Assembly: GCA_964457725.1 (NCBI GenBank)
Contig: CAYWGQ010000097.1
Location: 1 to 14,283, forward strand
DNA: 14,283 nucleotides
Source of the DNA: FEN-1219 sp964457725
GTDB taxonomy: Bacteria; Pseudomonadota; Gammaproteobacteria; Steroidobacterales; Rariloculaceae
Direction of reading: 5' to 3'
A program made the position numbers and the translations under genes. Below are positions 7,348 to 13,693 of the stretch, one piece after another; positions within the stretch are counted from its first letter, which is position 1, and each line of letters starts with the position of its first letter. Under the pieces are notes generated by a model, which did not search any database, was not told the origin of the DNA, and worked only from the letters and a program-made list of their open reading frames with translations.

Positions 7348-7364
7348 TATAAGCCGGGTTCTGT
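7337..7364 (-). repeat. Second partial copy of the rnpB 3' end
   Basis: These 28 bases match the rnpB 3' end at 7419-7446 at 25 of 28 positions and end at the N-run. In RNA sense they read ACAGAACCCGGCUUA then UAGGCCGGCUCCC. The last 11 bases are a perfect complement of the P1 5' strand at 7749-7759, whereas the copy joined to the gene has one G-G mismatch and one G-U pair. It is either the true 3' end split by the scaffold gap or a tandem repeat of the kind known downstream of E. coli rnpB. Confidence 0.8.
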
Positions 7365-7374
7365 NNNNNNNNNN
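7365..7374. other. Assembly gap (ten Ns)
   Basis: A run of ten undefined bases, a standard-size scaffold join of unknown true length. It falls between two copies of the rnpB 3' end, a likely cause of the break. Confidence 0.98.
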
Positions 7375-7417
7375 GCGGTGGTTTATCACGAGAGTGACGC
7401 CGCCGGTGGGGAGTGCG

Positions 7418-7760
7418 CGGGAGCCCACCTGTAAGCCGGGTTCTGTCGAGAGCAGCCATTCATCTCGGACGCGCGTCACCGCGCGCCTCCAGCGACCTAC
7501 CCGGGAGCTCGTGTGGGCGTCACTCAAGCGCTCCCCTATTCGGTCTTGCTCGGGGTGGGGTTTGCCGTGCCGCAGAGTGTTACCACCTGCGCGGTGCGCT
7601 CTTACCGCACCATTTCACCCTTACCGGGCCGAGGCCCGGCGGTATCCTTTCTGTTGCACTTTCCGTAGGCTCGCGCCTCCCAGGTGTTACCTGGCACCCT
7701 GCCCAATGAGCCCGGACTTTCCTCCAGGATGACTCCCAGCGGCTGCTCGGCCGGCTCCCG
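7418..7760 (-). ncRNA. rnpB: RNase P RNA (bacterial type A)
   Basis: Catalytic RNA that removes 5' leaders from tRNA precursors. On the minus strand the conserved blocks occur in the E. coli order: GAGGAAAGUCCGGGCU (7724-7709, P4 5' side), AGGGUGCCAGGUAAC, GGUAAGGGUGAAA, GGUAAGAGCGCACCG, GAUGAAUGGCUG, and GACAGAACCCGGCUUA (P4 3' side) near 7447-7432. Helix P2 pairs GAGCAGCC with GGCUGCUC just inside the ends, and P1 pairs CGGGAGCC (7760-7753) with GGCUCCCG (7425-7418), which sets approximate ends and a length of about 343 (E. coli 377). It lies between mraZ and rsmI, as I recall for Pseudomonas. The exact 3' end is uncertain because a second 3'-end copy lies across the nearby gap. Confidence 0.96.
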
Positions 7761-7766
7761 ACCGTT

Positions 7767-7796
7767 AGAGTACCCCGCCCGCCGTCGGGTTTCGAA
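7767..7796 (-). promoter_or_regulatory. Weak candidate promoter of rnpB
   Basis: Minus strand: TACTCT (7772-7767) is placed seven bases before the RNA 5' end deduced from helix P1, as expected for a -10 box. The best -35 candidate, TTCGAA at 7796-7791 with an 18-base spacer, is poor. Position supports it more than sequence does. Confidence 0.35.
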
Positions 7797-7831
7797 CCGC
7801 GACCGCACAGCGTTCCGGTCGGGCGGTCCGC

Positions 7832-8686
7832 TCAGGACGGCCGCTCGGTGCGGGCGAGGTCGTAGACCTCGTTCCGGGAGAGACCCGTGATCGCCGCGGT
7901 CAGCGCGACGGCCTTCTTGGGCGGAAGCTCCGCCGCGAGCAGCTCGTAGATCCGCCGCGCCTCCGCGGCCGCCGGCGGCAACGCCTCAGGGGCGCCGGCG
8001 ACGACGACGACGAACTCGCCGAGCAGCGGGATGTCCCCGCCGAGCCGCGCCTCGAGCTCGACGAGCGTGCCCGTGTAGACGCTCTCGTGCACCTTCGTCA
8101 GCTCCCGCGCGAGCGCGGCGCGCCGCTCGGGGCCGAAGCGCTCGACGAGGGCCGCGAGCATCTCGGGCAAACGATGCACGGACTCGAAGAACACCATCGT
8201 GCGCGGCTCGTCGGCGAGCGCCTCGAGCCGGGCGGCGCGCGCGCCGGCCCGCCGCGGCAAAAATCCTTCGAACACGAAACGATCTGTCGGCAGCCCACAG
8301 ATGCTGAGCGCGGCGGTCACCGCGCTAGGCCCCGGCACCGCGACGACGGGGATGCCGCGCGCCTGCGCGGCGGCGACGAGTCGCCAGCCGGGATCGCTGA
8401 TCAGCGGCGTGCCGGCGTCGCTGACGAGCGCGACGGACGAGCCCCGCTCGAGCAGCGCCAGGAGCTCCTCGGTGCGCTCGCGCTCGTTGTGCTCGTGGAA
8501 CGCGATTACCCGCCGAAACGCGCCGATAGTCGATAGCAATTGGCTGGTGCGGCGAGTATCCTCGGCAGCGACTACGGCCGCGCCCGCCAGCACCTCGCGG
8601 GCCCTCGGCGTCAGATCGGCGAGGTTGCCGATCGGCGTGCCGACCACGTACAAGGTCGCCGGTGTGTCGTCGCTCGGGCTCGGCAT
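7832..8686 (-). CDS. rsmI: 16S rRNA (cytidine(1402)-2'-O)-methyltransferase RsmI
   Basis: Tetrapyrrole-methylase-fold enzyme that 2'-O-methylates C1402 of 16S rRNA, the same nucleotide modified by RsmH (old name yraL). The 284 residues (E. coli 286) include TPIGNL (17-22), AEDTRRTSQLL (41-51), SDAGTPLISDPG (89-100), VPGPSAVTAAL (117-127), EGFLPRR (140-146) and VHESVYTGT near the C-terminal part, all family landmarks. The ATG at 8686 is the only start close upstream of TLYVVGTPIGNL; a longer open frame upstream runs over the divergent lpoA gene and is not coding. No clear Shine-Dalgarno site precedes it. A TACACT at 8719-8714 on the minus strand could be its -10 box. Divergent from lpoA, as in E. 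coli. Confidence 0.96.
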   Translation of the reverse strand: MPSPSDDTPATLYVVGTPIGNLADLTPRAREVLAGAAVVAAEDTRRTSQLLSTIGAFRRVIAFHEHNERERTEELLALLERGSSVALVSDAGTPLISDPGWRLVAAAQARGIPVVAVPGPSAVTAALSICGLPTDRFVFEGFLPRRAGARAARLEALADEPRTMVFFESVHRLPEMLAALVERFGPERRAALARELTKVHESVYTGTLVELEARLGGDIPLLGEFVVVVAGAPEALPPAAAEARRIYELLAAELPPKKAVALTAAITGLSRNEVYDLARTERPS

Positions 8687-8760
8687 GGACGGCGCGCGTG
8701 AGGACAAGCGGCGAGTGTACCGAAGCGGCGGCGGCGCCGCAGACCGGAGTGCTGGACGCA
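8687..8760. promoter_or_regulatory. Divergent rsmI/lpoA intergenic region
   Basis: Seventy-four bases between two outward-facing genes, so promoters for both are expected here or in the gene starts. Only a TACACT -10-like box toward rsmI (8719-8714, minus) is visible; I cannot identify -35 boxes or an lpoA promoter with confidence. Confidence 0.35.
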
Positions 8761-10671
8761 ATGGCGCATGGACGTGACGTGAAACCTGCGACGCACCGTT
8801 TCGCGAGTTGCTTCCTTCTCGCGGTCGCGCTTGCGCTCGGCGCATGCACCGGCACGGCTCCGCAGCGGCCGAGCGGCGGGGACGCCGAGCGGCTCGCAGC
8901 CGAAGCGCAAGCAGAAGCGCGGCGCGGCAACGATCGCGAGGCCGCGTCGCTCTACGCACGCGCCGCCGCGGCGGCGACCGGCACGCGGCGCGCGGCGCTC
9001 GCGCTCGAGGCCGCGCGGCTCGAGATCGACCTCGGCAACCCGAGCACCGCGGAGCCGCTCCTCGCCGACGCCCGCGCGGCCGGCGACGCCGAGCAGCAGC
9101 AGCTCTCGATCGTGCTGCTCGCGCGGATCGCAGTGCTGCGCGGCCAGCCGCAGCAAGCGCTCGACCTGTTGAACGGGCTGCGCGAGCCGATCCCGGTCGC
9201 GGTGCTCCGTGAGGCCTCGGCGGTACGCGGCCAGGCGCTCTTTCGTCTCGAGCGCTACGCCGAAGCGGTTCGCGTGCTGACCGAGCGCGAGGTATGGCTC
9301 GACGATGCCGCGTCGATCCTCGCGAACCAGCGCTTGATCTGGGAGGGCCTGCAGCGCTATCGCGGCTCGACGCCTCCGCAGCCGATCGGCGACCCGATCG
9401 TCGACGGCTGGCTCGCGCTCGCGCCGCTCGCGAACCGCGCGCTCGAGCCCGAAGAGCTTCGCCGGGAGCTTCTCGCGTGGCGGGAGTCCTACCCGAACCA
9501 CCCGGGCGCTCGCGGCCTCCTCGGCGAGCTTCTCGCGGTGCAGCGCGCCGACGGCGGCTTGCCGCGGCAGATCGGTTTGCTGCTGCCGCTCTCGTCCCGC
9601 GAGCGCAATTTCGCCGTCGCGATCCGCGACGGCTTCCTGGCCGCGCATCTGCAGCAAGCAGGCGCAGGCGTCGCCGTGCGCGTGTACGACACGGCCGAGC
9701 TCGGTGCGCGCGAGGCGTACCAGCGCGCGCAGCTCGAAGGCGCCGAGTTCATCGTCGGGCCGCTGCTTCGGCCGAACGTCGAGGAGATCGTGCCGCTCGC
9801 GGGATTCGTGCCGACGCTCGCGCTGAACTTCGCGCAAAGCGACACGGCCCTCCTGCCGGGCTTCTTCCAGTTCGCGCTCTATCCGGAGCACGAGGCGGAG
9901 GCGATCGCGCGTTACGCGGCCGCGAACGGCGCGCGGACGGCGATCGCGCTCGTCGAGAGCACCGACGTCGGCTACCGGGAGCTGAACGCGTTCCGGGCCG
10001 AGTTCGAGCGGCTCGGCGGACAGATCCTCGATTGGAGCGGCTACGATCCCGCTCAGCAGGATTTCTCCGCGGCGATCACCTCGCTCCTGAACCTGTCCCG
10101 CAGCAATCAGCGTTATCAGCGCCTCGCCGCGAACCTCGGCATCCCGCTCGAGTTCGAGCCGCGCCGACGCCAGGACGTCGACATGATCTTCCTCGCCGCC
10201 GACGCGCGCCTCGGCAGGCTGCTCGCGCCGCAGCTGCGCTTCCACTTCGCGGGCGACATTCCGACTTACGCGACGTCGCGAATCTACGAGCCCGGCGATC
10301 CGACTCGGGACAACGACCTGAACGGCGTGATGTTCACGGACGGACCGTGGCTGCTCGCGCCCGAGCAGGACGGCACCGGCGTCGCCCGCGAGCTCGCGCG
10401 GCACTGGCCGCAAGCCGCCCGCTCGATCCTGTTGCGCTACTACGGCATGGGCTTCGACGCGTATCGGCTCGTCGCCGCGCTCTCCGATCCCGCGCGCGTC
10501 GCGTGGCCGCTCCGCGGCGTGTCCGGAGACCTCGTCCTCGACACCGACGGCCGGGTGAACCGGCTGCTGCCGCTCGGACAATTCCGCGCGGGCAGGCCCG
10601 TCGCGCTCGACGACGCGCCGCCGGCCCTGCCGCAGATCGCCCCGCTCGAGGAGCTCGCGAGCTTCCGCTGA
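8761..10671 (+). CDS. lpoA: Outer-membrane lipoprotein LpoA, activator of PBP1A
   Basis: Lipoprotein that spans the periplasm from the outer membrane and stimulates the peptidoglycan synthase PBP1A (old name yraM). The 636 residues (E. coli 678) begin with a signal peptide ending in the lipobox LGAC (Cys29). Residues about 35-260 are Ala/Leu/Arg-rich helical repeats of TPR type (AEAQAEARRGNDREAASLYA and similar); from about 267 (LPRQIGLLLPLSSRERNFAVAIRDGF) the chain has a periplasmic-binding-protein type I fold, with FIVGPLLRPNVEEI and FFQFALYPEHEAEA. The ATG at 8761 keeps a normal signal peptide; GTG at 8779 is an alternative. First gene of lpoA-yraN-gmhA; yraN starts one base after its stop. 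The mature protein lacks an Asp/Ser sorting signal I would read as inner-membrane retention (Thr follows Cys). Confidence 0.94.
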   Translation: MAHGRDVKPATHRFASCFLLAVALALGACTGTAPQRPSGGDAERLAAEAQAEARRGNDREAASLYARAAAAATGTRRAALALEAARLEIDLGNPSTAEPLLADARAAGDAEQQQLSIVLLARIAVLRGQPQQALDLLNGLREPIPVAVLREASAVRGQALFRLERYAEAVRVLTEREVWLDDAASILANQRLIWEGLQRYRGSTPPQPIGDPIVDGWLALAPLANRALEPEELRRELLAWRESYPNHPGARGLLGELLAVQRADGGLPRQIGLLLPLSSRERNFAVAIRDGFLAAHLQQAGAGVAVRVYDTAELGAREAYQRAQLEGAEFIVGPLLRPNVEEIVPLAGFVPTLALNFAQSDTALLPGFFQFALYPEHEAEAIARYAAANGARTAIALVESTDVGYRELNAFRAEFERLGGQILDWSGYDPAQQDFSAAITSLLNLSRSNQRYQRLAANLGIPLEFEPRRRQDVDMIFLAADARLGRLLAPQLRFHFAGDIPTYATSRIYEPGDPTRDNDLNGVMFTDGPWLLAPEQDGTGVARELARHWPQAARSILLRYYGMGFDAYRLVAALSDPARVAWPLRGVSGDLVLDTDGRVNRLLPLGQFRAGRPVALDDAPPALPQIAPLEELASFR

Positions 10672-10672
10672 C

Positions 10673-11035
10673 ATGAGCGTTCGTCGCGGCGAGCGCTGGG
10701 AGGCCGTTGCCGCGCGATACCTCGAGAGCCGCGGCCTCTCGATCCTCGCCCGCAACTTCCGCTGCAGGCTCGGCGAGCTCGACCTCGTCTGCCGAGACCA
10801 GGATTGCGTCGTGATCGTCGAGGTCCGCGCGCGTGCGGCAACGTCGTTCGCGCCGGCGCTCGAGACCATCGGCTGGCGCAAGCGCCGGCGAATCGTCCAG
10901 GCGACCCGCTATCTGCTGCTCCGCGAGCCCGAGCTCCGCGACAGGCCGTTGCGATTCGACGTCGTCGCGATCGACGCGATCGACACGGCCGAGCCGGAGG
11001 TCGTGTGGATCCGTCACGCGTTCGACGCCAGTTGA
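10673..11035 (+). CDS. yraN: YraN family (UPF0102) endonuclease-like protein
   Basis: Small protein of 120 residues with a restriction-endonuclease-like fold known for the family; its cellular role is not settled. The nuclease-type core is visible: an N-terminal helix GERWEAVAARYLESRG, then GELDLV (34-39) with the acidic pair E35/D37, and VIVEVRAR (47-54) with E50. The usual Lys of the E-x-K motif is Arg here, as in E. coli YraN (VEVRYR). The ending PEVVWIRHAFDA matches the family tail. It starts one base after the lpoA stop, so the two are almost certainly co-transcribed and probably translationally coupled. The neighbouring lpoA and the SIS gene give the same trio as in E. coli and Pseudomonas. 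Confidence 0.93.
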   Translation: MSVRRGERWEAVAARYLESRGLSILARNFRCRLGELDLVCRDQDCVVIVEVRARAATSFAPALETIGWRKRRRIVQATRYLLLREPELRDRPLRFDVVAIDAIDTAEPEVVWIRHAFDAS

Positions 11036-11087
11036 AGCGCGGCGCGCGGCGACGCTAGAGTGTCGCGAACGTTCGGCGGTGCGTGCG

Positions 11088-11669
11088 ATGGAACAACGGG
11101 TCGTCAATCACTTTCAGGACAGCATCGAGACGAAGCAGGCAGCGATCGTGCTCGCGCCGCAGATCGCCGCGGCCGCGCGGCTGATGACGCGCTGCCTGCT
11201 CGACGACGGCAAGATCCTCTCGTGCGGCAACGGCGGCTCCGCGGCCGATGCGCAGCACTTCTCGAGCGAGCTGTTGAATCGCTTCGAGCTCGAGCGGCCG
11301 GGGCTGCCGGCGATGGCGCTGACGACGGACAGCTCGACGCTGACGTCGATCGCGAACGACTACGATTTCGCGGACGTGTTCGCGAAGCAGGTGCGAGCGC
11401 TCGGGCAGCCGCACGACGTGCTGCTCGCGATCTCGACGTCGGGCAACTCGCCGAACGTCGTGCGCGCGATCGAGGCGGCGCACGGCCGCAATCTGAAGGT
11501 CGTCGCGCTGACCGGGCGAGACGGCGGCGCGATCGCGCGCAGCCTCGGCGCGGGCGACATCGAGCTGCGGGTGCCGGCGGAGCGGACATGCCGCATCCAG
11601 GAAGTGCACCTGCTGATCATCCACTGCCTCTGCGATCTGATCGACGCCGAGCTGCTCGATCAGCGCTGA
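11088..11669 (+). CDS. gmhA: SIS-domain phosphoheptose isomerase (GmhA/DiaA type)
   Basis: One SIS (sugar isomerase) domain of 193 residues. Overall it resembles DiaA, the E. coli DnaA-binding initiation factor encoded at this place (NRFELERPGLPA, AKQVRALG, IHCLCDLID). Yet it keeps the residues used by GmhA to convert sedoheptulose 7-phosphate for lipopolysaccharide heptose: Glu61 (E. coli GmhA E65), His179 (H180) and Gln171 (Q172), where E. coli DiaA lacks the Glu and His. The phosphate-binding loops CGNGGSAADA (46-55) and STSGNS (116-121) are intact. The position of GmhA Asp169 is Cys168 here. The ATG at 11088, 52 bases after yraN, matches the family N-terminus; the longer upstream frame lies in yraN. 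I favour an active isomerase; a DnaA role is possible and untested. Confidence 0.88.
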   Translation: MEQRVVNHFQDSIETKQAAIVLAPQIAAAARLMTRCLLDDGKILSCGNGGSAADAQHFSSELLNRFELERPGLPAMALTTDSSTLTSIANDYDFADVFAKQVRALGQPHDVLLAISTSGNSPNVVRAIEAAHGRNLKVVALTGRDGGAIARSLGAGDIELRVPAERTCRIQEVHLLIIHCLCDLIDAELLDQR

Positions 11670-11682
11670 CCACGGCGCCCTC

Positions 11683-11769
11683 CGGTAGGAGCGGCTGTCC
11701 AGCCGCGATCTTCAGCGTCGTGCCGGCGTTCGCGTTGCGGCGGTCGCGGTTGGACAGCCGCTCCTACCG
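11683..11769. repeat. Inverted pair of GTAG-type REP palindromes
   Basis: Two 26-base arms, 11683-11708 and 11744-11769, are inverted copies of each other at 25 of 26 positions, with 35 bases between. Each arm starts GGTAGGAGC (in its own orientation) and carries the hairpin GCGGCT-GTCC-AGCCGC (one base off in the second arm). This is the layout of REP elements with a GTAG head known in Pseudomonas, Stenotrophomonas and relatives, which are usually mobilised by a TnpA-REP (RAYT) transposase elsewhere in the genome. It lies between the convergent genes gmhA and sspB and could act as a two-way terminator or mRNA stabiliser; that role is inferred. Confidence 0.85.
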
Positions 11770-11802
11770 AAGACGGCGCACCGAAGACGAAACGTCGCGA
11801 CG

Positions 11803-12231
11803 CTATTTGACGACGGTGAGCTTCGGGCGATCGCCGCCGGCGGGCGGCGCGCCGCTCGGCGGCGGTGCGTCCGGACCGGGCGGAGGCGCGTCCGGACCGC
11901 TCGGCGCATCGCCCGCGAAGATCATGCCTTGCCCGGTCTCGCGAGCGTAGATGCAGAGCACCGCCTCTACCGGGAAGTCGAGGCGGCGCGGCACGCCGCC
12001 GAACCGCGCCTCGAAGCCGATCCGCTCGTTGCCGAGCTCGAGGTTGCGCGTCGCGGCATAGCCTACGTTCAGCACGATCTTGCCGTCGCGCACGTGCTCG
12101 GCCGGCACGCCGCCGCCCGCGGTCGCCGCGTCGACGACGAGGTGCGGCGTGAAGCCGTTGTCGCTCATCCACTCGTGCATGGCCCTGATCAGGTAGGGCC
12201 TTTGGGAGGTGGCGGCCGATGCGTCCGTCAT
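11803..12231 (-). CDS. sspB: ClpXP protease specificity-enhancing factor SspB
   Basis: Adaptor that binds ssrA-tagged proteins and hands them to ClpXP. The 142 residues (E. coli 165) begin RPYLIRAMHEWMSDNGFTPHLVVD, then show VLNVGYAATRNLELGNE and FEARFGGVPRRLDFPVEAVLCIYARETGQGMIF, the conserved substrate-binding fold (about 10-105). The last eight residues, RPKLTVVK (135-142), correspond to the E. coli ClpX-binding tail RPALRVVK. The linker (107-133) is short and Pro/Gly rich with a GPDAPPP tandem repeat, where E. coli has a long acidic linker. The ATG at 12231 has GGGAG five bases upstream. It follows sspA by 27 bases and is surely co-transcribed with it; its stop faces the REP pair. Confidence 0.95.
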   Translation of the reverse strand: MTDASAATSQRPYLIRAMHEWMSDNGFTPHLVVDAATAGGGVPAEHVRDGKIVLNVGYAATRNLELGNERIGFEARFGGVPRRLDFPVEAVLCIYARETGQGMIFAGDAPSGPDAPPPGPDAPPPSGAPPAGGDRPKLTVVK

Positions 12232-12258
12232 CGGTGCTCCCGAAGCGCTAGCGCGCGG

Positions 12259-12858
12259 CTATTGGCGAATCTCCAGCTCGAGCTCTGTCAGGCTGGCCCG
12301 GAACGACGGGCGCGAGAACACCTCGTCCATGTAGCGTTGGATCGGGCGCGCCTGCGGCGGCAGCTTGATGCCGAAGAGCGGCAGCCGCCAGAGGATCGGC
12401 GCGATCGTGCAGTCGACGAGCGAGAACTCGTCGCTCAAGAAGAACTTCTTCGCCGCGAAGATCTCGACGCTCGACAGGATGCTTTCCTCGAGCGCCTTGA
12501 CGGCGCGCGTCACCGGCTTGCGGTCCCCGCCGAGCGCGATCTCCTCGGCGAGGGAGTACCAGTCTTTCTCGATACGGAACAGCGCGAGCCGAAACTGCGC
12601 GCGTGTGACCGGATCGACGGGCATGAGCGGCGGATGCGGAAAACGCTCGTCGAGATACTCCATGATGATCCGCGAGTCGTAGAGCACGAGGTCGCGATCG
12701 ACGAGCGTCGGCACGCTGTTGTACGGGTTCAGGTCGAGCAGATCCTCCGGAAGATGCCCGTCGTCGACGTCGACGACGTCGATGCTGATGCCTTTCTCGG
12801 CCAGCACGAGCCGCGTGCGATGGCTCCAGGGATCGGCCGGCTTTGAGAATAACGTCAT
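12259..12858 (-). CDS. sspA: Stringent starvation protein A, SspA
   Basis: RNA-polymerase-associated protein with a glutathione-S-transferase fold, involved in starvation and acid-stress transcription in E. coli. The 199 residues contain an N-terminal thioredoxin-like domain (LVLAEKGI, NSVPTLVDRDLVLYDSRIIMEYLDERF) and a helical C-terminal domain (LSDEFSLVDCTIAPILWRLPLFGI). The segment PHPPLMP (74-80), conserved and surface exposed in SspA, is intact and marks it as SspA rather than an active transferase. I start at ATG 12858, just before the conserved MTLFS; a GTG at 12861 directly precedes it and would add only one residue. No strong ribosome site is visible. It lies 70 bases after petC on the same strand and 27 bases before sspB, so it may be reached by read-through from the bc1 operon. 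Confidence 0.96.
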   Translation of the reverse strand: MTLFSKPADPWSHRTRLVLAEKGISIDVVDVDDGHLPEDLLDLNPYNSVPTLVDRDLVLYDSRIIMEYLDERFPHPPLMPVDPVTRAQFRLALFRIEKDWYSLAEEIALGGDRKPVTRAVKALEESILSSVEIFAAKKFFLSDEFSLVDCTIAPILWRLPLFGIKLPPQARPIQRYMDEVFSRPSFRASLTELELEIRQ

Positions 12859-12928
12859 CACGGGGCGGAGGCGCGGAATGCGCCGCGCAAGCCCTCGGAA
12901 GCTCCGATGTAGGCCCCGCGGCTGCTGC

Positions 12929-13693
12929 TCAAGTGACGTCCTTCCAGATTTCCTTCTTCAAGAGATACGCGATCAGCAGGAACACGAGCAAGAACGCGAT
13001 GACGCGGATGCCGAGCGCCTGCCGCTCGCGCTGCATCGGCTCGCCGATGTACGCCAGGAAGTTCACGATATCACGGACGACCTGATCGTACTCCTCCTCG
13101 TTCAGCTCGCCCGGCACCACGACCTCGAAGCGCTCGAAGACCGGCAACCCGCCATGCTCGGCGTCTTCCGTGAAGACCGCGCGGCGGATGCCCTGCAGCT
13201 CCCAGAGCACGTGGGGCATCGCCGTGTTCGGCAGCACGAGGTTGTCGGCCCCCGTCTGGCTCGACGGATCCTCGTAGAAGCTGCGCAGGAACGTATAGAT
13301 GTAGTCGGTGCCCCGCGCCCGTGCGATCAGGGAGAGGTCGGGCGGCGTCGTCCCGAACCACCGCGTCGCGTCGTCCGAGCGCATCGCAATCGACATCGTG
13401 TCGTGAACCTGCTCGCCGGTGAACATCAGGTTCGAGATCAGCTGATCCTCGGTCAACTGCAGGTCGCGCGCGAGACGGTTGTAGCGCACGTACTGCGCGG
13501 AATGGCAGCCGAGGCAATAGTTCACGAAATACTTCGCGCCGCGCTGCAGCGAGGCCGTGTTCGCGATGTTGTGATTCGCCGGCTCGAGCTCGAAGGCCGC
13601 GTGCTGCGCCGTTGCAGCGCCGGCGAGCAGCAGGCTCGCCGCCGCCAGCGCCGCGCCGAGGAAGCGACGTCCCGCCACGCTCGGGGCGCTCAC
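12929..13693 (-). CDS. petC: Cytochrome c1 of the ubiquinol-cytochrome c reductase (bc1) complex
   Basis: Membrane-anchored c-type cytochrome that takes electrons from the Rieske protein and passes them to soluble or membrane-bound cytochrome c. The 254 residues have a signal peptide (about 1-29, ending AATAQ), the haem-binding CLGCH (60-64), TTPPDLSLIARARG, a probable axial Met159 in NTAMPHVLWELQG, and a C-terminal transmembrane helix (about 230-246) ending KKEIWKDVT that holds it in the inner membrane. The start is GTG at 13693, overlapping the petB stop as GTGA; no ATG fits between the overlap and the signal peptide. The coding frame stays open further upstream, but that part is petB in another frame. 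Order petB-petC is standard for proteobacteria. Confidence 0.96.
   Translation of the reverse strand: MSAPSVAGRRFLGAALAAASLLLAGAATAQHAAFELEPANHNIANTASLQRGAKYFVNYCLGCHSAQYVRYNRLARDLQLTEDQLISNLMFTGEQVHDTMSIAMRSDDATRWFGTTPPDLSLIARARGTDYIYTFLRSFYEDPSSQTGADNLVLPNTAMPHVLWELQGIRRAVFTEDAEHGGLPVFERFEVVVPGELNEEEYDQVVRDIVNFLAYIGEPMQRERQALGIRVIAFLLVFLLIAYLLKKEIWKDVT

Noticed and set aside
7785..7800. GGTTCGAAACC, like the T-arm of a tRNA, upstream of rnpB
   Set aside because: No acceptor stem, anticodon arm or CCA end can be found around it on either strand; it is more likely part of the rnpB upstream region.
8611..10881. 756-codon minus-strand open frame opposite lpoA
   Set aside because: Shadow of lpoA and yraN; the product is charged and repetitive and shows no domain. 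LpoA has a lipobox and family sequence.
12181..12200. Inverted repeat GGCCCT ... AGGGCC with 8-base loop
   Set aside because: It lies inside the conserved 5' part of sspB (coding for PYLIRAMHEW), so it is explained by the protein sequence.
12862..12928. Short hairpin (TCGGA, AGC, TCCGA) between petC and sspA as a terminator
   Set aside because: The stem is only 5 bp and no T-run follows it on the minus strand, so termination of the bc1 operon here is not supported.
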